DNA from: Candidatus Sericytochromatia bacterium
GTDB lineage: Bacteria; Cyanobacteriota; Sericytochromatia; UBA7694
DNA: 39,865 nt
Assembly (NCBI GenBank): GCA_015272195.1
Contig: JACYMC010000017.1
Span: 1 to 39,865 of the forward strand
Direction of reading: 5' to 3'
The notes beneath the pieces are model-generated. The model saw nothing but the letters and a program-made list of their open reading frames with translations, did not search any database and had not been told where the DNA came from. Below are positions 1 to 8,352 of the stretch, one piece after another. Every line of letters starts with the position of its first letter. Positions within the stretch are counted from its first letter, which is position 1. The translations under genes were made by a program, and so were the position numbers.

Positions 1-408
1 AGCACCAGCATCACCAAAACTGTCAAAGGCATTTTCTCCAGCGAAGGCGATCTGAACATCAGCCTCAACGGCAACCAGGAGCTGGATGGCCTGTTTATTG
101 GCGCACGCACGGAAGAGTTGAATCTGAGCGGTACCGACGTAATTCGCGGACTGTTCTCCATTTTAAGCGAATCGGATCTGGAGTTTCAGCTCAACGGCGG
201 GGGAACCCAGCCCGCCGTTCTCGAAGGCGCCATTTTTACCAATGCCAATATGGGTATCAACCGCAACGGCCATGCCCGTATCAGCTATAACCCCGACAAC
301 ATCAACGACTGGCGGGAGTATATGCCCTTTCTCAAAGAGGCTGGTTGCGGAGCGCGTACGATGCTCTCAGCCTCAGCCGTGTCAGACATGGAATATAAAT
401 TGTTCTGA
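1..408 (+). CDS. C-terminal part of an unrecognised protein (5' end outside window)
   Basis: The frame is open from base 1 to a TGA at 406-408, giving 135 residues with no believable start, so the gene begins upstream of the window. The visible part is rich in Gly, Asn and Ser, with alternating hydrophobic residues that suggest beta structure. It contains the run FTNANMGINRNGHARISY. Patterns of this kind (a site name such as 'iftnanv.inGn..i.y') occur in C-terminal parts of PilX-like pilus-associated proteins and other secreted beta-rich proteins, but I cannot assign a family. Two cysteines or fewer are visible and there is no membrane segment. The stop is followed 35 nt later by a clear terminator, so this is the last gene of its transcript. 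The product name is uncertain; the reading frame is well supported. Confidence 0.7.
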   Translation, partial: STSITKTVKGIFSSEGDLNISLNGNQELDGLFIGARTEELNLSGTDVIRGLFSILSESDLEFQLNGGGTQPAVLEGAIFTNANMGINRNGHARISYNPDNINDWREYMPFLKEAGCGARTMLSASAVSDMEYKLF

Positions 409-442
409 CACGCAGTAAAACGTTCCCACAATCTAATCACTG

Positions 443-469
443 GCAGATCGCAAGATCTGCTTTTTTTTT
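443..469 (+). terminator. Rho-independent terminator of the first gene
   Basis: Perfect 7-bp stem GCAGATC/GATCTGC with a GCAA tetraloop, followed directly by nine T residues. It lies 35 nt after the stop at 408 and reads in the same direction as that gene. Confidence 0.9.
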
Positions 470-534
470 CGCTTTTTTTGATCTTAACATCTGTCCAGCA
501 GCCTTTACAATCACCCCGGCCCGCACAAAAATCG

Positions 535-571
535 AAAAAGCCGCCGGCTTAAGAAAAATTAAACTGGCGGC
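535..571 (-). terminator. Rho-independent terminator of the GH13 gene
   Basis: On the minus strand an 8-bp GC-rich stem (positions 564-571 pairing with 540-547, one G-T pair) closes a 16-nt loop and is followed by a T5 run (535-539). It lies about 20 nt beyond the stop of the minus-strand GH13 gene, so the two terminators at 443-469 and 535-571 separate two converging transcripts. Confidence 0.75.
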
Positions 572-591
572 CTTTCAAATTTTAAAAGCCT

Positions 592-2187
592 TTAATTGGC
601 CGGACGATAAAACAGGTAACCCATGGGCGGCACCGTGATATTGACCGCGCCATCCTGTACCTGAAGGGTATCCTGAGCATTCAGGATATTGACCAGACGC
701 GGGTTGCGCCCTTTATTGGGACTTTCGTTCCGTAAAGGAATACGACGCTGCTGGGGCTGAAAACTGTTGTTAAAAAAGGCCAGGACTTCTTCATTGGCCT
801 GGGGCGTCAGGCGTGAAAAGGCATAGACCTGGTCATCCTGCCACATTTCCAGCTGGCGACCACGGCGCAAGGCCGGCTGCTGTTTACGCATCTCGGCCAG
901 ACGTCTGACATAGGCCTGAAGTTCAGGATCGCGGTTAAACTGCATGTCCCGGCGGTTGTCAGGGTCACCGCCACCGGGCAGCGCCACTTCGGTGCCATAA
1001 TACAGCATCGGCATGCCGCGAATAGCAAAAATAAAGCCCAGTGCTGCCATCAGACGATCGCGCTGGCGGCCGTTGGCTTCATGTACAAAGCGCGGCACGT
1101 CGTGATTGTCAATAAAGGGCGAAAGCAGATTGGCATCCGGATAAAGATGGTCTTTGGCAAAAATAGCGGCCAGGGTACGCATGCTGCCACTCTGTCCCCA
1201 GGCATCTTTGATGGCATAATACAGCGGGAAGTCAAAGGCCGTATGCATGCCCTCGCGCAGATAGGGCACCTGAACTTCAGGATGTCCTGTAAAAATCTCA
1301 CCCAGCAGCAGGAAGTCATCCCCGGCAAACTGACGGATTTCGCGGTTAAACTGCTGCCAGAAACTGCGCGGCACGTGTTTGACCGTATCAATGCGGAAGC
1401 CATCAACGCCAGTTTCTTTGATCCAGAACTTCATAGAATCAATGATATAGCGGGCAGCCTCGGGATTGGCCTGGTTCAAGTCAGGCAAACCTGCCAGGCG
1501 ACCGTTTTCAACCCACCAGGGGTCATTCCAGTCACGGATATCACCATGCTGATTAAACCAGTTGTGGTACTTGCTGCCTGGATTCTGGGCCTGCTGAGCG
1601 AAGGGATGATCGTAGTCGGTATGATTGGCTACCACATCCAGCAAGACTTTGATACCCCGCTGATGCGCTTTCTGGACCAGTTCGCGCATTTTGGCCATAT
1701 CACCGAGATGCTCTTCAACTTTGTAGAAGTCTTTAAACCAGTAGCCATGGTAGCCCCAGATTTCCTGTTTGTGGCCATTGCCAAAATCAGCCACAAAGGG
1801 GCCATCCCGGTTATCGATTACCGGGGTGATCCAGAGCGCTGTGGCCCCAAGACTCTGAATATAGTCCAGACGGTTGATAATGCCCTGCAGGTCACCCCCA
1901 TGGTAAGCCCAGGGATCATTGGGTTTGATCTGGTAATCATTGCTGCGATCGCCATTTTCAAAACGATCGGTAAAAATAAAGTAGATGATCTCGTCATGCC
2001 AGGTGCGCCGGGCGCTACTGATATCGGTCAGCGCTGAGGTCGCGCGGACAGGAGTCATATTGGCAGCAGCCATGCGGGCGGCAGGAAGGGGTTGACCAAA
2101 AGGAGACATCCCTGGACTGACTGATGAGCAGGCGGTCAGTATAAGACCCGCTGCCAGGGCTGTATAAAGCACTTTTTTGAGTTTCAT
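592..2187 (-). CDS. GH13 alpha-amylase-family lipoprotein
   Basis: Predicted alpha-glucan hydrolase or transglycosylase of family GH13, 531 residues, probably anchored in a membrane as a lipoprotein. The N-terminus is MKLKKVLYTALAAGLILTAC, a lipoprotein signal with lipobox LTAC and lipid-accepting Cys20. The ATG at 2187 has a GGAGG sequence 13 nt upstream; an in-frame ATG at 2232 lacks one and would spoil the signal peptide. All four GH13 signature regions are present: DVVANHT, GFRIDTVKH (nucleophile Asp267), GEIF (acid/base Glu297) and DNHD (Asp363). The start of the barrel (YFIFTDRFENGD) resembles CGTase/neopullulanase-type amylases, and the C-terminus carries a small beta domain. The exact substrate (starch, glycogen, cyclodextrin) cannot be told. 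It is a single-gene transcription unit with its own terminator. Confidence 0.93.
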   Translation of the reverse strand: MKLKKVLYTALAAGLILTACSSVSPGMSPFGQPLPAARMAAANMTPVRATSALTDISSARRTWHDEIIYFIFTDRFENGDRSNDYQIKPNDPWAYHGGDLQGIINRLDYIQSLGATALWITPVIDNRDGPFVADFGNGHKQEIWGYHGYWFKDFYKVEEHLGDMAKMRELVQKAHQRGIKVLLDVVANHTDYDHPFAQQAQNPGSKYHNWFNQHGDIRDWNDPWWVENGRLAGLPDLNQANPEAARYIIDSMKFWIKETGVDGFRIDTVKHVPRSFWQQFNREIRQFAGDDFLLLGEIFTGHPEVQVPYLREGMHTAFDFPLYYAIKDAWGQSGSMRTLAAIFAKDHLYPDANLLSPFIDNHDVPRFVHEANGRQRDRLMAALGFIFAIRGMPMLYYGTEVALPGGGDPDNRRDMQFNRDPELQAYVRRLAEMRKQQPALRRGRQLEMWQDDQVYAFSRLTPQANEEVLAFFNNSFQPQQRRIPLRNESPNKGRNPRLVNILNAQDTLQVQDGAVNITVPPMGYLFYRPAN

Positions 2188-2253
2188 GCGGAACCCAGAA
2201 CCTCCAAATACCGTTGTCCTATTTCTTATCATATCATAGAAAATTAAGCTGAC

Positions 2254-2373
2254 TTACGCTTTTTTTAACATTTCTTTAATCTTTTTTGGATCTGCAATAC
2301 TGAACACAGTCATCCCCGGGCCCTTTACGCCGATCAGTTTACCGTCAAACAATCCCTGACGCAGCAGTGGTAG
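2254..2373 (-). pseudogene. Relic of the C-terminus of an unidentified gene
   Basis: The minus strand between the GH13 gene and the J-domain gene keeps 39 open codons ending in TAA. They read as ordinary protein, including QGLFDGKLIGVKGPGMTVF, then a charged helical tail (DPKKIKEMLKKA). A TGA lies directly upstream of the first codon and no start with a ribosome site is present, so it is not an intact gene. An ATG at about 2391 in another frame (MKAFDY...) would join it through a frameshift, so a very small damaged gene is also possible. I do not recognise the family. The protein-like Gly/Lys pattern is the only evidence. Confidence 0.4.
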
Positions 2374-2427
2374 TCAAAGGCTTTCATTTGCTAAAATAAA
2401 AACAGTTTAAATAGAGTGGGAGCCAGC

Positions 2428-3129
2428 ATGGACACGCAACGGGTCTGCGGGACCTGTCTTTTGGGTGGGGTTGCTTATGATCGTTACGGTGAACCCGACC
2501 CCAGCTATGTCATTTGTCAAATCAAAGAGGCTGAAAACCGCAAACGCAAACCAGATCGCTTTCAGGTCACCTCAGGGGTATCGCGCATGCATATCCAGCG
2601 GGAAGCCTGCCTGCACTGGCAGCCCAAACCCCAGCATAATAAACCAGCTGGCGAAACCCAGCTCCGCTTACAGGAAGAATCCTTTGCGACAGACTGGTCA
2701 CCCCCGGAGCCTCTGAAGCCCAATATACCTGCAGATAGTGCTCCAGATCATCAGGCCCTCAAAGCTCTAAAGCTCAAGCTCTTACAACAGGAACAAATGA
2801 CCGCTTCACTCCAGCGTCAAAATCTTTTTTTAAGCGAGCAACTGCACGAAACCCAGCAAGCGCTAAGAGACACACAACAAAAGCTTGAAAGTCTGAAGCC
2901 CTTTGATCCGGCTATTTTTTCAGAGGTGAACTATTTTTCGCTGCTGGGCGTCAAAGAGAATGCCGACAGCGCAGAGATCAAAGAAGCTTACCGCCGGCGC
3001 ATGAAATTTTTACATCCTGATCGCTTTCTCAACATTTCACAACGCCTCAATACAGCTTATGAAACCCTGATGGATCCCCAGAAGCGCCAACAGTATCTGC
3101 AGCAAATCAAAGGAAGCAATCATGTCTGA
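2428..3129 (+). CDS. Cysteine-motif, coiled-coil, J-domain protein
   Basis: A 233-residue protein with three parts. Residues 1-64 carry four cysteines (Cys7, Cys10, Cys30, Cys61) in a C-x2-C...C...C pattern that could hold a metal. Residues about 110-160 are Gln/Leu-rich and probably form a coiled coil. Residues about 168-230 are a J domain with the essential HPD at 196-198 (FLHPDRF), which in DnaJ-type proteins stimulates the Hsp70 ATPase. It lacks the Gly/Phe region and zinc fingers of true DnaJ. The ATG at 2428 follows GGGAG by 5 nt; a GTG at 2416 has nothing. The stop overlaps the next gene (cheR) by 8 nt, so it belongs to the CheR-HDOD run. The role is unknown; recruiting Hsp70 to a signalling assembly is only a guess. 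Confidence 0.8.
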   Translation: MDTQRVCGTCLLGGVAYDRYGEPDPSYVICQIKEAENRKRKPDRFQVTSGVSRMHIQREACLHWQPKPQHNKPAGETQLRLQEESFATDWSPPEPLKPNIPADSAPDHQALKALKLKLLQQEQMTASLQRQNLFLSEQLHETQQALRDTQQKLESLKPFDPAIFSEVNYFSLLGVKENADSAEIKEAYRRRMKFLHPDRFLNISQRLNTAYETLMDPQKRQQYLQQIKGSNHV

Positions 3130-3913
3130 AGCCCAAGCTCTGGAGCGTTTTAAAAGCCGTTTTTTCAGTTTAAGCGGCCATAATCTGGCCCTGTACAAAG
3201 ATGTCGATCCCCGTCTGGAACGTTATCTTCAGCGCACGGGATACCCGGACTTTGAAGCCCTTTATACCCAGCTGCAAAATAACCCGGAGCTGCAGCAGGA
3301 CCTGCTGGACAGCATCAGCATCAATGTCTCTGAATTTTTTCGTAACCCCGAGCGCTTTCAGGAGTTAAAACAACGTATTTTACCTCAGTTACTGCGAGAT
3401 CGCATGCAGCTCAAAATCTGGAGTGCCGGCTGCTCGATTGGGGCGGAGGTTTATTCACTGGTGATCATGATGGCCAATCTGGAGCGTTTACATCAATGCC
3501 GCTTTTTAGCGACAGATATCGACAGCTATGCGCTGGAACGGGCCCGCAGAGGCATTTATGCGCCTGAATTGATTCACCATGTTGCCAAGAGTGACCTGAG
3601 TTATTATTTTGGACCCCTGCACATCAAAGAGCGCCTGGCCTACCAGTTTAAAGCCCCCTGGCGTCAGAAAGTTCACTTTGAGCCGCACGATTTGCTTTCA
3701 AACACTTATCCTGAAGGCTTTGACCTGATTATTTGCCGCAATGTTATGATATATTTTAATCAGGAAACCAAATACCAGGTTTACAGAAAATTCTGGCAAT
3801 CCCTGAAACCAGACGGCGTCCTGTTTATTGGTGGCGCTGAGCAGTTGCTGAACATCCAGGAGCTGGACTACACTCCCATATCGCCCTATTTTTTACGGAA
3901 GAACAAAGACTGA
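3122..3913 (+). CDS. cheR: CheR-type chemoreceptor methyltransferase
   Basis: A 263-residue SAM-dependent methyltransferase of the CheR family, which methylates glutamates of chemoreceptors in the cytoplasm. The N-terminal helical CheR domain is followed by ISINVSEFFRNPERF, then the SAM-binding loop SAGCSIGAEVYS at 101-112, the acidic LATDID, and the family hallmark ICRNVMIYFN. The usual GEE of the SAM loop is GAE here, a mild deviation. Its length is that of a single-domain CheR without TPR repeats. The start overlaps the J-domain gene by 8 nt and the HDOD gene starts 1 nt after its stop, indicating translational coupling. No receptor, CheW, CheB or CheY gene is in the window. Confidence 0.93.
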   Translation: MSEAQALERFKSRFFSLSGHNLALYKDVDPRLERYLQRTGYPDFEALYTQLQNNPELQQDLLDSISINVSEFFRNPERFQELKQRILPQLLRDRMQLKIWSAGCSIGAEVYSLVIMMANLERLHQCRFLATDIDSYALERARRGIYAPELIHHVAKSDLSYYFGPLHIKERLAYQFKAPWRQKVHFEPHDLLSNTYPEGFDLIICRNVMIYFNQETKYQVYRKFWQSLKPDGVLFIGGAEQLLNIQELDYTPISPYFLRKNKD

Positions 3914-3914
3914 C

Positions 3915-4784
3915 ATGCGCGAACTGACGCTGCAAAATCTGATCAACCGGGTCGATGAACTGCCCGAAGTGCCTCAGATTGCCTTCCGGGCCATTCAGCT
4001 GCTGAATAACCCGGAGACAGATGTTTCGAGCCTGGCCCAGGTCATCTCCTCCGATCAGGCCTTGACCGCCAAAGTTCTGCGCCTGTGTAACTCAGCGTTT
4101 TATGGGCTCTCACGACAGGTCACCACCATCAGCGAAGCCGTTGTGATTGTCGGATTTTCCTCTCTCAAAAGCCTGGTCCTGATGCTGACAACCCAGAGCA
4201 CTATGAATAAAGGCCTGCTGGGTTATAAAATAGGGCCTGGCGAATTCTGGCATCACTCGTTGAGTGCTGCTGAAGTCAGCCGTTTTCTGGCGCAGCATAC
4301 CAAAAGCAATAATCCTGAAGAGGCTTTTATTGCTGGCTTGATTCATGATATTGGCAAAATGGTCTTAAATCAGTACGCCCTGCCGGAAGTATACCGGGCC
4401 ACCAATCTCAGCCAAAAAGAGCGCATCCCCATTCGCGAAGCTGAAACCCGCGTACTGGGTTTTGATCATGCCGATGTAGGCGCCGCCCTGACTGAGCGCT
4501 GGAACTTCCCTCCGGTACTGGTTGAAGCCATCCGGCGTCATCACAATTTTGAGCCTTATGCACCGGCAGGAAAAACTGAAGCCCTGCCGCTGCTGGTGAG
4601 CACCGCCAATCTGATCGCTCAGTCCCTGGAACATACCCAGATTTTTAACTGGAGTGAACTGCAAAACCATGCCCAAATGCTGCAGGACACCCTGGGTCTT
4701 AACATCGAGCAGCTCAAACAATTGCTGCCCGCTCTGCGTCAGCGTATTAGCGAAGCCAACGACATGCTGCTTCTGCTCGACTGA
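3915..4784 (+). CDS. HDOD domain signalling protein
   Basis: A 289-residue HDOD protein. The domain fills residues about 10-205, opening with the typical LPEVPQIAFRAIQLLNNPE and including the motif LRLCNSAFYG. HDOD proteins are HD-domain relatives, usually without the full metal-binding set, and act in regulation. In this protein AGLIHDIGKMVL retains an HD pair. The C-terminal 80 residues are helical with no recognised domain. The gene starts 1 nt after the cheR stop, so the two are very probably co-translated. Neighbouring cheR and cheA genes suggest a part in a chemosensory or motility circuit. The biochemical output is not known. Confidence 0.9.
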   Translation: MRELTLQNLINRVDELPEVPQIAFRAIQLLNNPETDVSSLAQVISSDQALTAKVLRLCNSAFYGLSRQVTTISEAVVIVGFSSLKSLVLMLTTQSTMNKGLLGYKIGPGEFWHHSLSAAEVSRFLAQHTKSNNPEEAFIAGLIHDIGKMVLNQYALPEVYRATNLSQKERIPIREAETRVLGFDHADVGAALTERWNFPPVLVEAIRRHHNFEPYAPAGKTEALPLLVSTANLIAQSLEHTQIFNWSELQNHAQMLQDTLGLNIEQLKQLLPALRQRISEANDMLLLLD

Positions 4785-4831
4785 ACACAGAATCTCAGGG
4801 CGCATCTCTGGATTGCCGCAGGCATCCACGT

Positions 4832-4843
4832 TATAATGTAATA
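4832..4843 (+). promoter_or_regulatory. Candidate -10 box giving a near-leaderless cheA transcript
   Basis: TATAAT at 4832-4837 ends 8 nt before the ATG at 4846. A transcript starting 6-8 nt after the box would begin at or next to the start codon, and no Shine-Dalgarno sequence is visible there. No convincing -35 box is seen (TTGCCG at 4813 is too close), which lowers confidence. Confidence 0.35.
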
Positions 4844-4845
4844 TT

Positions 4846-7206
4846 ATGAAGTCCTCTCAATATGTATCGCTTTTTGTTGACGAAGCTGGACAAATTCTGG
4901 AGCAGTGTCACCACTGTCTGGAAAAGCTGGAGCAAGCCCCGGCATCCACCGATATGTCACGAGAGCTTTTTCGACTGATTCACACCCTTAAAGGCATGGC
5001 TGCCTCACTGGCAGATCAGCCCTATTTTGAGGATATCACCCAATTAAGCCATACTGTTGAAACACTTCTTGGCGAATCCGTTATGCCATTGTCAACGGAT
5101 AACTTGTATCTCCTGACGGAAGCCTTTGAGCTCTTGAGTCTGTTGCTGCAAAATATTACCCATCCCCAACAGCAGGCCAATCTGGATAACGCACTGCAAC
5201 GCGTATACAATCAACTTCAGATCAAACCGGCATCCATCTCACTACCCGCCAAAGCAACCCAAAGCATCAAAACCAAACTCAGTCCCATGCAGCAGGAGCA
5301 GCTGGAGCGCTTTCGCAGTGCTGGCAAGGCTATTTTTGAAGTGCAAGTTCAATTGATGCAAGCCTGTCTGATGAAGTCTGTGCGGGCCTTACTGGTGCTG
5401 CACAACCTGGAGCAGCAGGCCGAAGTCATTGATACGGCTCCTGAGCTTGAACATTTGCGCGAAGGGATTTTTGACAACGTCTTCGACGTCTTGCTGGCCA
5501 CTGAATGCACCGCAGCTGAAATTCAGGCTGTCGCAGAAGCCGTTTCTGAAATTGAAGGTGTCAAGGTCCGTCCTTATGCCGTATCCCCCAACAGAGCGGC
5601 CGACAGTATCTGGCAGGAACTGAATGAGTTTGAGCTGCGCCTGCTGGCAGAAGCCAAACGTCAGGAACTTAACGCTATCTGGATCAAAAGTGAGCTCAAG
5701 CAAGCCGTGACTGGCTTGAGTGCGCATATCACACAATTGTTTCGTGCGCTGGAGCTGCAGGGAGAAATTATCAAAACCCATCCCGGTGTCCAGGCACTGG
5801 AAGCCGGGTGTGTCGAAGAAAAGTTTATGCTATTGATGGTCACACCCGCTGATCCTGCAACCCTCACAAGCTATCTCAGCAGTCACAGTGAGCTTGAAAA
5901 ATGCTTCGGATTTGAAGTCTTTTTGCACCCACCGTCTGACCCCCAGATTGAACCTGAAAACAGGGTTCTCTCAGTAACAGCCAGCCGTGAACTGAATGTA
6001 CATATTGCCACAGCCAACGGCGAGGCCCGCACCCAGCTGCCGCTGAACCCTCAGACTCAGGGGCTTTTAAACAGCACTGAACGTCTCAGGTCTATTCGTA
6101 TGCAGCATCTGGTCCGGGTCGACGCCGACCAGTTAAAAGAACTCGGCCACCTGACCGGTGCCCTCATGCTGGCCAAAGCCCGTCTGAATAAAATGAGCAC
6201 CAGCGGCTCACTGCTGCAAGGCCTGGAAGAACTCAACCAGATCATTGCAGAACTGCAGTCCGTTAGCATGCAGCTGCAAACCATCACAGCAGCCCAGGTC
6301 TTCCACCGTTACCCACGCATGGTCAGAGATCTGGCCCGCTCACTGGGCAAAGAAATCCAGTGCATTCTTCAGGGCGAAGAGGTTGAGATTGATCGGGCTT
6401 ATGTCGACGATCTCTCCAGCATTTTGCTGCATATGATCCGCAATGCGGCCGATCACGGGCTTGAAAGCACCAGCGACAGACAAAACGCCGGCAAATCACC
6501 CCACGGCCAGATCCGGCTCCGGGCCAGTCAGGAAGGCCAGCAACTGGTGATCGAAGTGCAGGACGATGGCCGGGGCGTGGATATTGAAGCCATTAAAAGC
6601 AAGGCCATTCAGCGCGAGCTGCTCACAGCAGATGAAGCTCTCACCCTGAGCGAAACAGACGCCCTGCAACTGATGTTCAGACCCGGTTTAAGCACCTCCA
6701 CCACCACAACGGATATCTCAGGCCGGGGCGTGGGTATGGATGTGATTCTGACCCATGTGCATCAGCTGGGTGGCCAGCTGCAGGTAGAGTCTCAGCCTGG
6801 CCAGGGTACACGCTTCAGAATCATTTTGCCCTCCGAGCTGCAACATATTCAGGCCGTGCTGGTCAAAGCCCGCAGCCAGTACTTTGCCCTGCCGCTCAGC
6901 CAGATTCAGCGTATCTGTCAGCCTGACGAAGCCCCACTGAATCAGGACGCTCAAATGGTCTCACTGCATTCACTGGATCAGATCAAACATCCTGAAGAAG
7001 CTGCGGCCAGCAAACTCTTGCTTGAGGTCAGCAATCCAGACGGCAAAGCCTTCTGGTTGCTGGCCGATGAGTTGGTCGGCTATCAGGAAATCACCGTCAA
7101 ATCCCTGAACGGGCAGCAACCTGAAATCATCCAGGGTGCCGCCCTGCTCTCACCGGGATCTCTGGCGCTTTATATTGAACCACGGCAGATGCTGAATCAG
7201 CTTTAA
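4846..7206 (+). CDS. cheA: CheA-family histidine kinase with two P2-like domains
   Basis: A 786-residue chemosensory histidine kinase. The N-terminal HPt domain carries the phosphorylatable His46 in LIHTLKGMA. Residues about 162-246 match the CheA P2 (response-regulator-binding) fold, with LMKSVRALLVLHNLE. Residues about 275-365 look like a second, diverged copy of the same fold. A dimerisation segment follows (about 415-470), then the phrase FHRYPRMVRDLAR. The ATPase domain has its N-box at HMIRNAADHG (Asn533), DDGRGV and GRGVGMDVI. A CheW-like coupling domain ends the protein. CheA normally phosphorylates CheY and CheB after receptor signals. It follows the HDOD gene by 61 nt but may have its own promoter, and no ribosome site is visible. 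Its stop lies 6 nt from the converging aldo/keto reductase. Confidence 0.93.
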   Translation: MKSSQYVSLFVDEAGQILEQCHHCLEKLEQAPASTDMSRELFRLIHTLKGMAASLADQPYFEDITQLSHTVETLLGESVMPLSTDNLYLLTEAFELLSLLLQNITHPQQQANLDNALQRVYNQLQIKPASISLPAKATQSIKTKLSPMQQEQLERFRSAGKAIFEVQVQLMQACLMKSVRALLVLHNLEQQAEVIDTAPELEHLREGIFDNVFDVLLATECTAAEIQAVAEAVSEIEGVKVRPYAVSPNRAADSIWQELNEFELRLLAEAKRQELNAIWIKSELKQAVTGLSAHITQLFRALELQGEIIKTHPGVQALEAGCVEEKFMLLMVTPADPATLTSYLSSHSELEKCFGFEVFLHPPSDPQIEPENRVLSVTASRELNVHIATANGEARTQLPLNPQTQGLLNSTERLRSIRMQHLVRVDADQLKELGHLTGALMLAKARLNKMSTSGSLLQGLEELNQIIAELQSVSMQLQTITAAQVFHRYPRMVRDLARSLGKEIQCILQGEEVEIDRAYVDDLSSILLHMIRNAADHGLESTSDRQNAGKSPHGQIRLRASQEGQQLVIEVQDDGRGVDIEAIKSKAIQRELLTADEALTLSETDALQLMFRPGLSTSTTTTDISGRGVGMDVILTHVHQLGGQLQVESQPGQGTRFRIILPSELQHIQAVLVKARSQYFALPLSQIQRICQPDEAPLNQDAQMVSLHSLDQIKHPEEAAASKLLLEVSNPDGKAFWLLADELVGYQEITVKSLNGQQPEIIQGAALLSPGSLALYIEPRQMLNQL

Positions 7207-7212
7207 AGCCAT

Positions 7213-8205
7213 TCAGCGAAAATCAGCCGGAGCTGCCGGACGATTGTCCACAATGGCTTCAATCTGTTCCATGACATCATCTGTCAGAACGGGCACATAG
7301 TCCAGCGCACGCATGTTTTCATGCACTTGCTCGACCCGTGACGCGCCGGTAATCACCGTGCTGACATGGGGGTTTTTAAGACACCAGGCCAGGGCCAGGC
7401 CGCTGGTCGGAATATTCAGGCTTTCGGCCAGCGCAGCCAGTTGTCTGACTTTTTCAAGCTTCATCTGCCCTTCAGGGCTTTCAAGACGCTTACGGAGCCA
7501 TTCATAGCCAGGTAAATGCATCCGGCTGTCAGCGGGAATGCCCTGATTGTATTTGCCCGTCAACAAACCACTGGCCAGAGGACTCCAGATGGTGGTGCCC
7601 AGGCCATACTCAGTGTAGAGCGGCGCATACTCCGCTTCAACCCGCTCCCGGTGAAAGAGATTATACTCAGGCTGCTCCATCGTGGGTGGCACCAGATGCT
7701 CACGACGGGCAATGGCATAAGCGGCCTGAATCTGAACCGCAGACCACTCACTGGTGCCCCAGTAAAGGGCTTTACCCTGCTGAATCAGATGATGCATGGC
7801 CCGGACGGTTTCTTCAATCGGGGTATGCATATCAGGGCGGTGGCAAAAAATAAGATCGACATAGTCCAGCTGCAGACGCTCGAGGGCGGCATCCGTGCCC
7901 TCAAGAATGTGTTTGCGCGAAAGGCCCCGATCGTTGGGGCCCTGGCCACCCCAGAAGATTTTGGTGGACACCACCAGATCAGAGCGTTTCCAGCCCTGAC
8001 GCTGAATCACCTGGCCCATGATTTCCTCAGACTGGCCATTGGCATAGACTTCGGCATTGTCAAAAAAGTTAACACCGGCCGCATAAGCCGCCTGCATACA
8101 CTCCGTGGCTTTATCGAGAGACATCTGGTTTCCAAAGGTCACCCAGGATCCAAAAGACAGGGCTGAAACTTTAAGGCCCGAACGGCCCAGATAACGATAC
8201 TCCAT
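7213..8205 (-). CDS. Aldo/keto reductase (potassium-channel beta-subunit-like)
   Basis: A 330-residue NADPH-dependent aldo/keto reductase with the (beta/alpha)8 pattern. The opening [17 protein letters not shown] and the [11 protein letters not shown] segment (catalytic Asp and Tyr), the Lys in [10 protein letters not shown] and the His in LIFCHRPD make up the expected tetrad. Overall wording ([34 protein letters not shown]) is closest to the KCNAB/YghZ-type group that reduces aldehydes such as methylglyoxal. The physiological substrate cannot be told. The ATG at 8205 is preceded by AAGGAG at 8 nt; the longer frame starting at 8241 has no ribosome site. It is transcribed alone, divergently from the HEAT-like gene. 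Confidence 0.93.
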   Translation of the reverse strand: MEYRYLGRSGLKVSALSFGSWVTFGNQMSLDKATECMQAAYAAGVNFFDNAEVYANGQSEEIMGQVIQRQGWKRSDLVVSTKIFWGGQGPNDRGLSRKHILEGTDAALERLQLDYVDLIFCHRPDMHTPIEETVRAMHHLIQQGKALYWGTSEWSAVQIQAAYAIARREHLVPPTMEQPEYNLFHRERVEAEYAPLYTEYGLGTTIWSPLASGLLTGKYNQGIPADSRMHLPGYEWLRKRLESPEGQMKLEKVRQLAALAESLNIPTSGLALAWCLKNPHVSTVITGASRVEQVHENMRALDYVPVLTDDVMEQIEAIVDNRPAAPADFR

Positions 8206-8352
8206 TTTGTTACTCCTTGAGATATTTGGCACTGGCTGCATTGTAAAGCAAAGCAGAGGCTGGTTTCAAAAGGGTGGACTTAATATTAATTTAAGCAAGA
8301 CTTAATAAAACAAGAGCGATACATACTGAAGGATAAACACAGGAGCCACACC

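Noticed and set aside
1081-2037. 318-codon open frame antisense to the GH13 gene
   Set aside because: Lies wholly opposite a gene with intact catalytic motifs; the translation has no domain and reflects codon bias.
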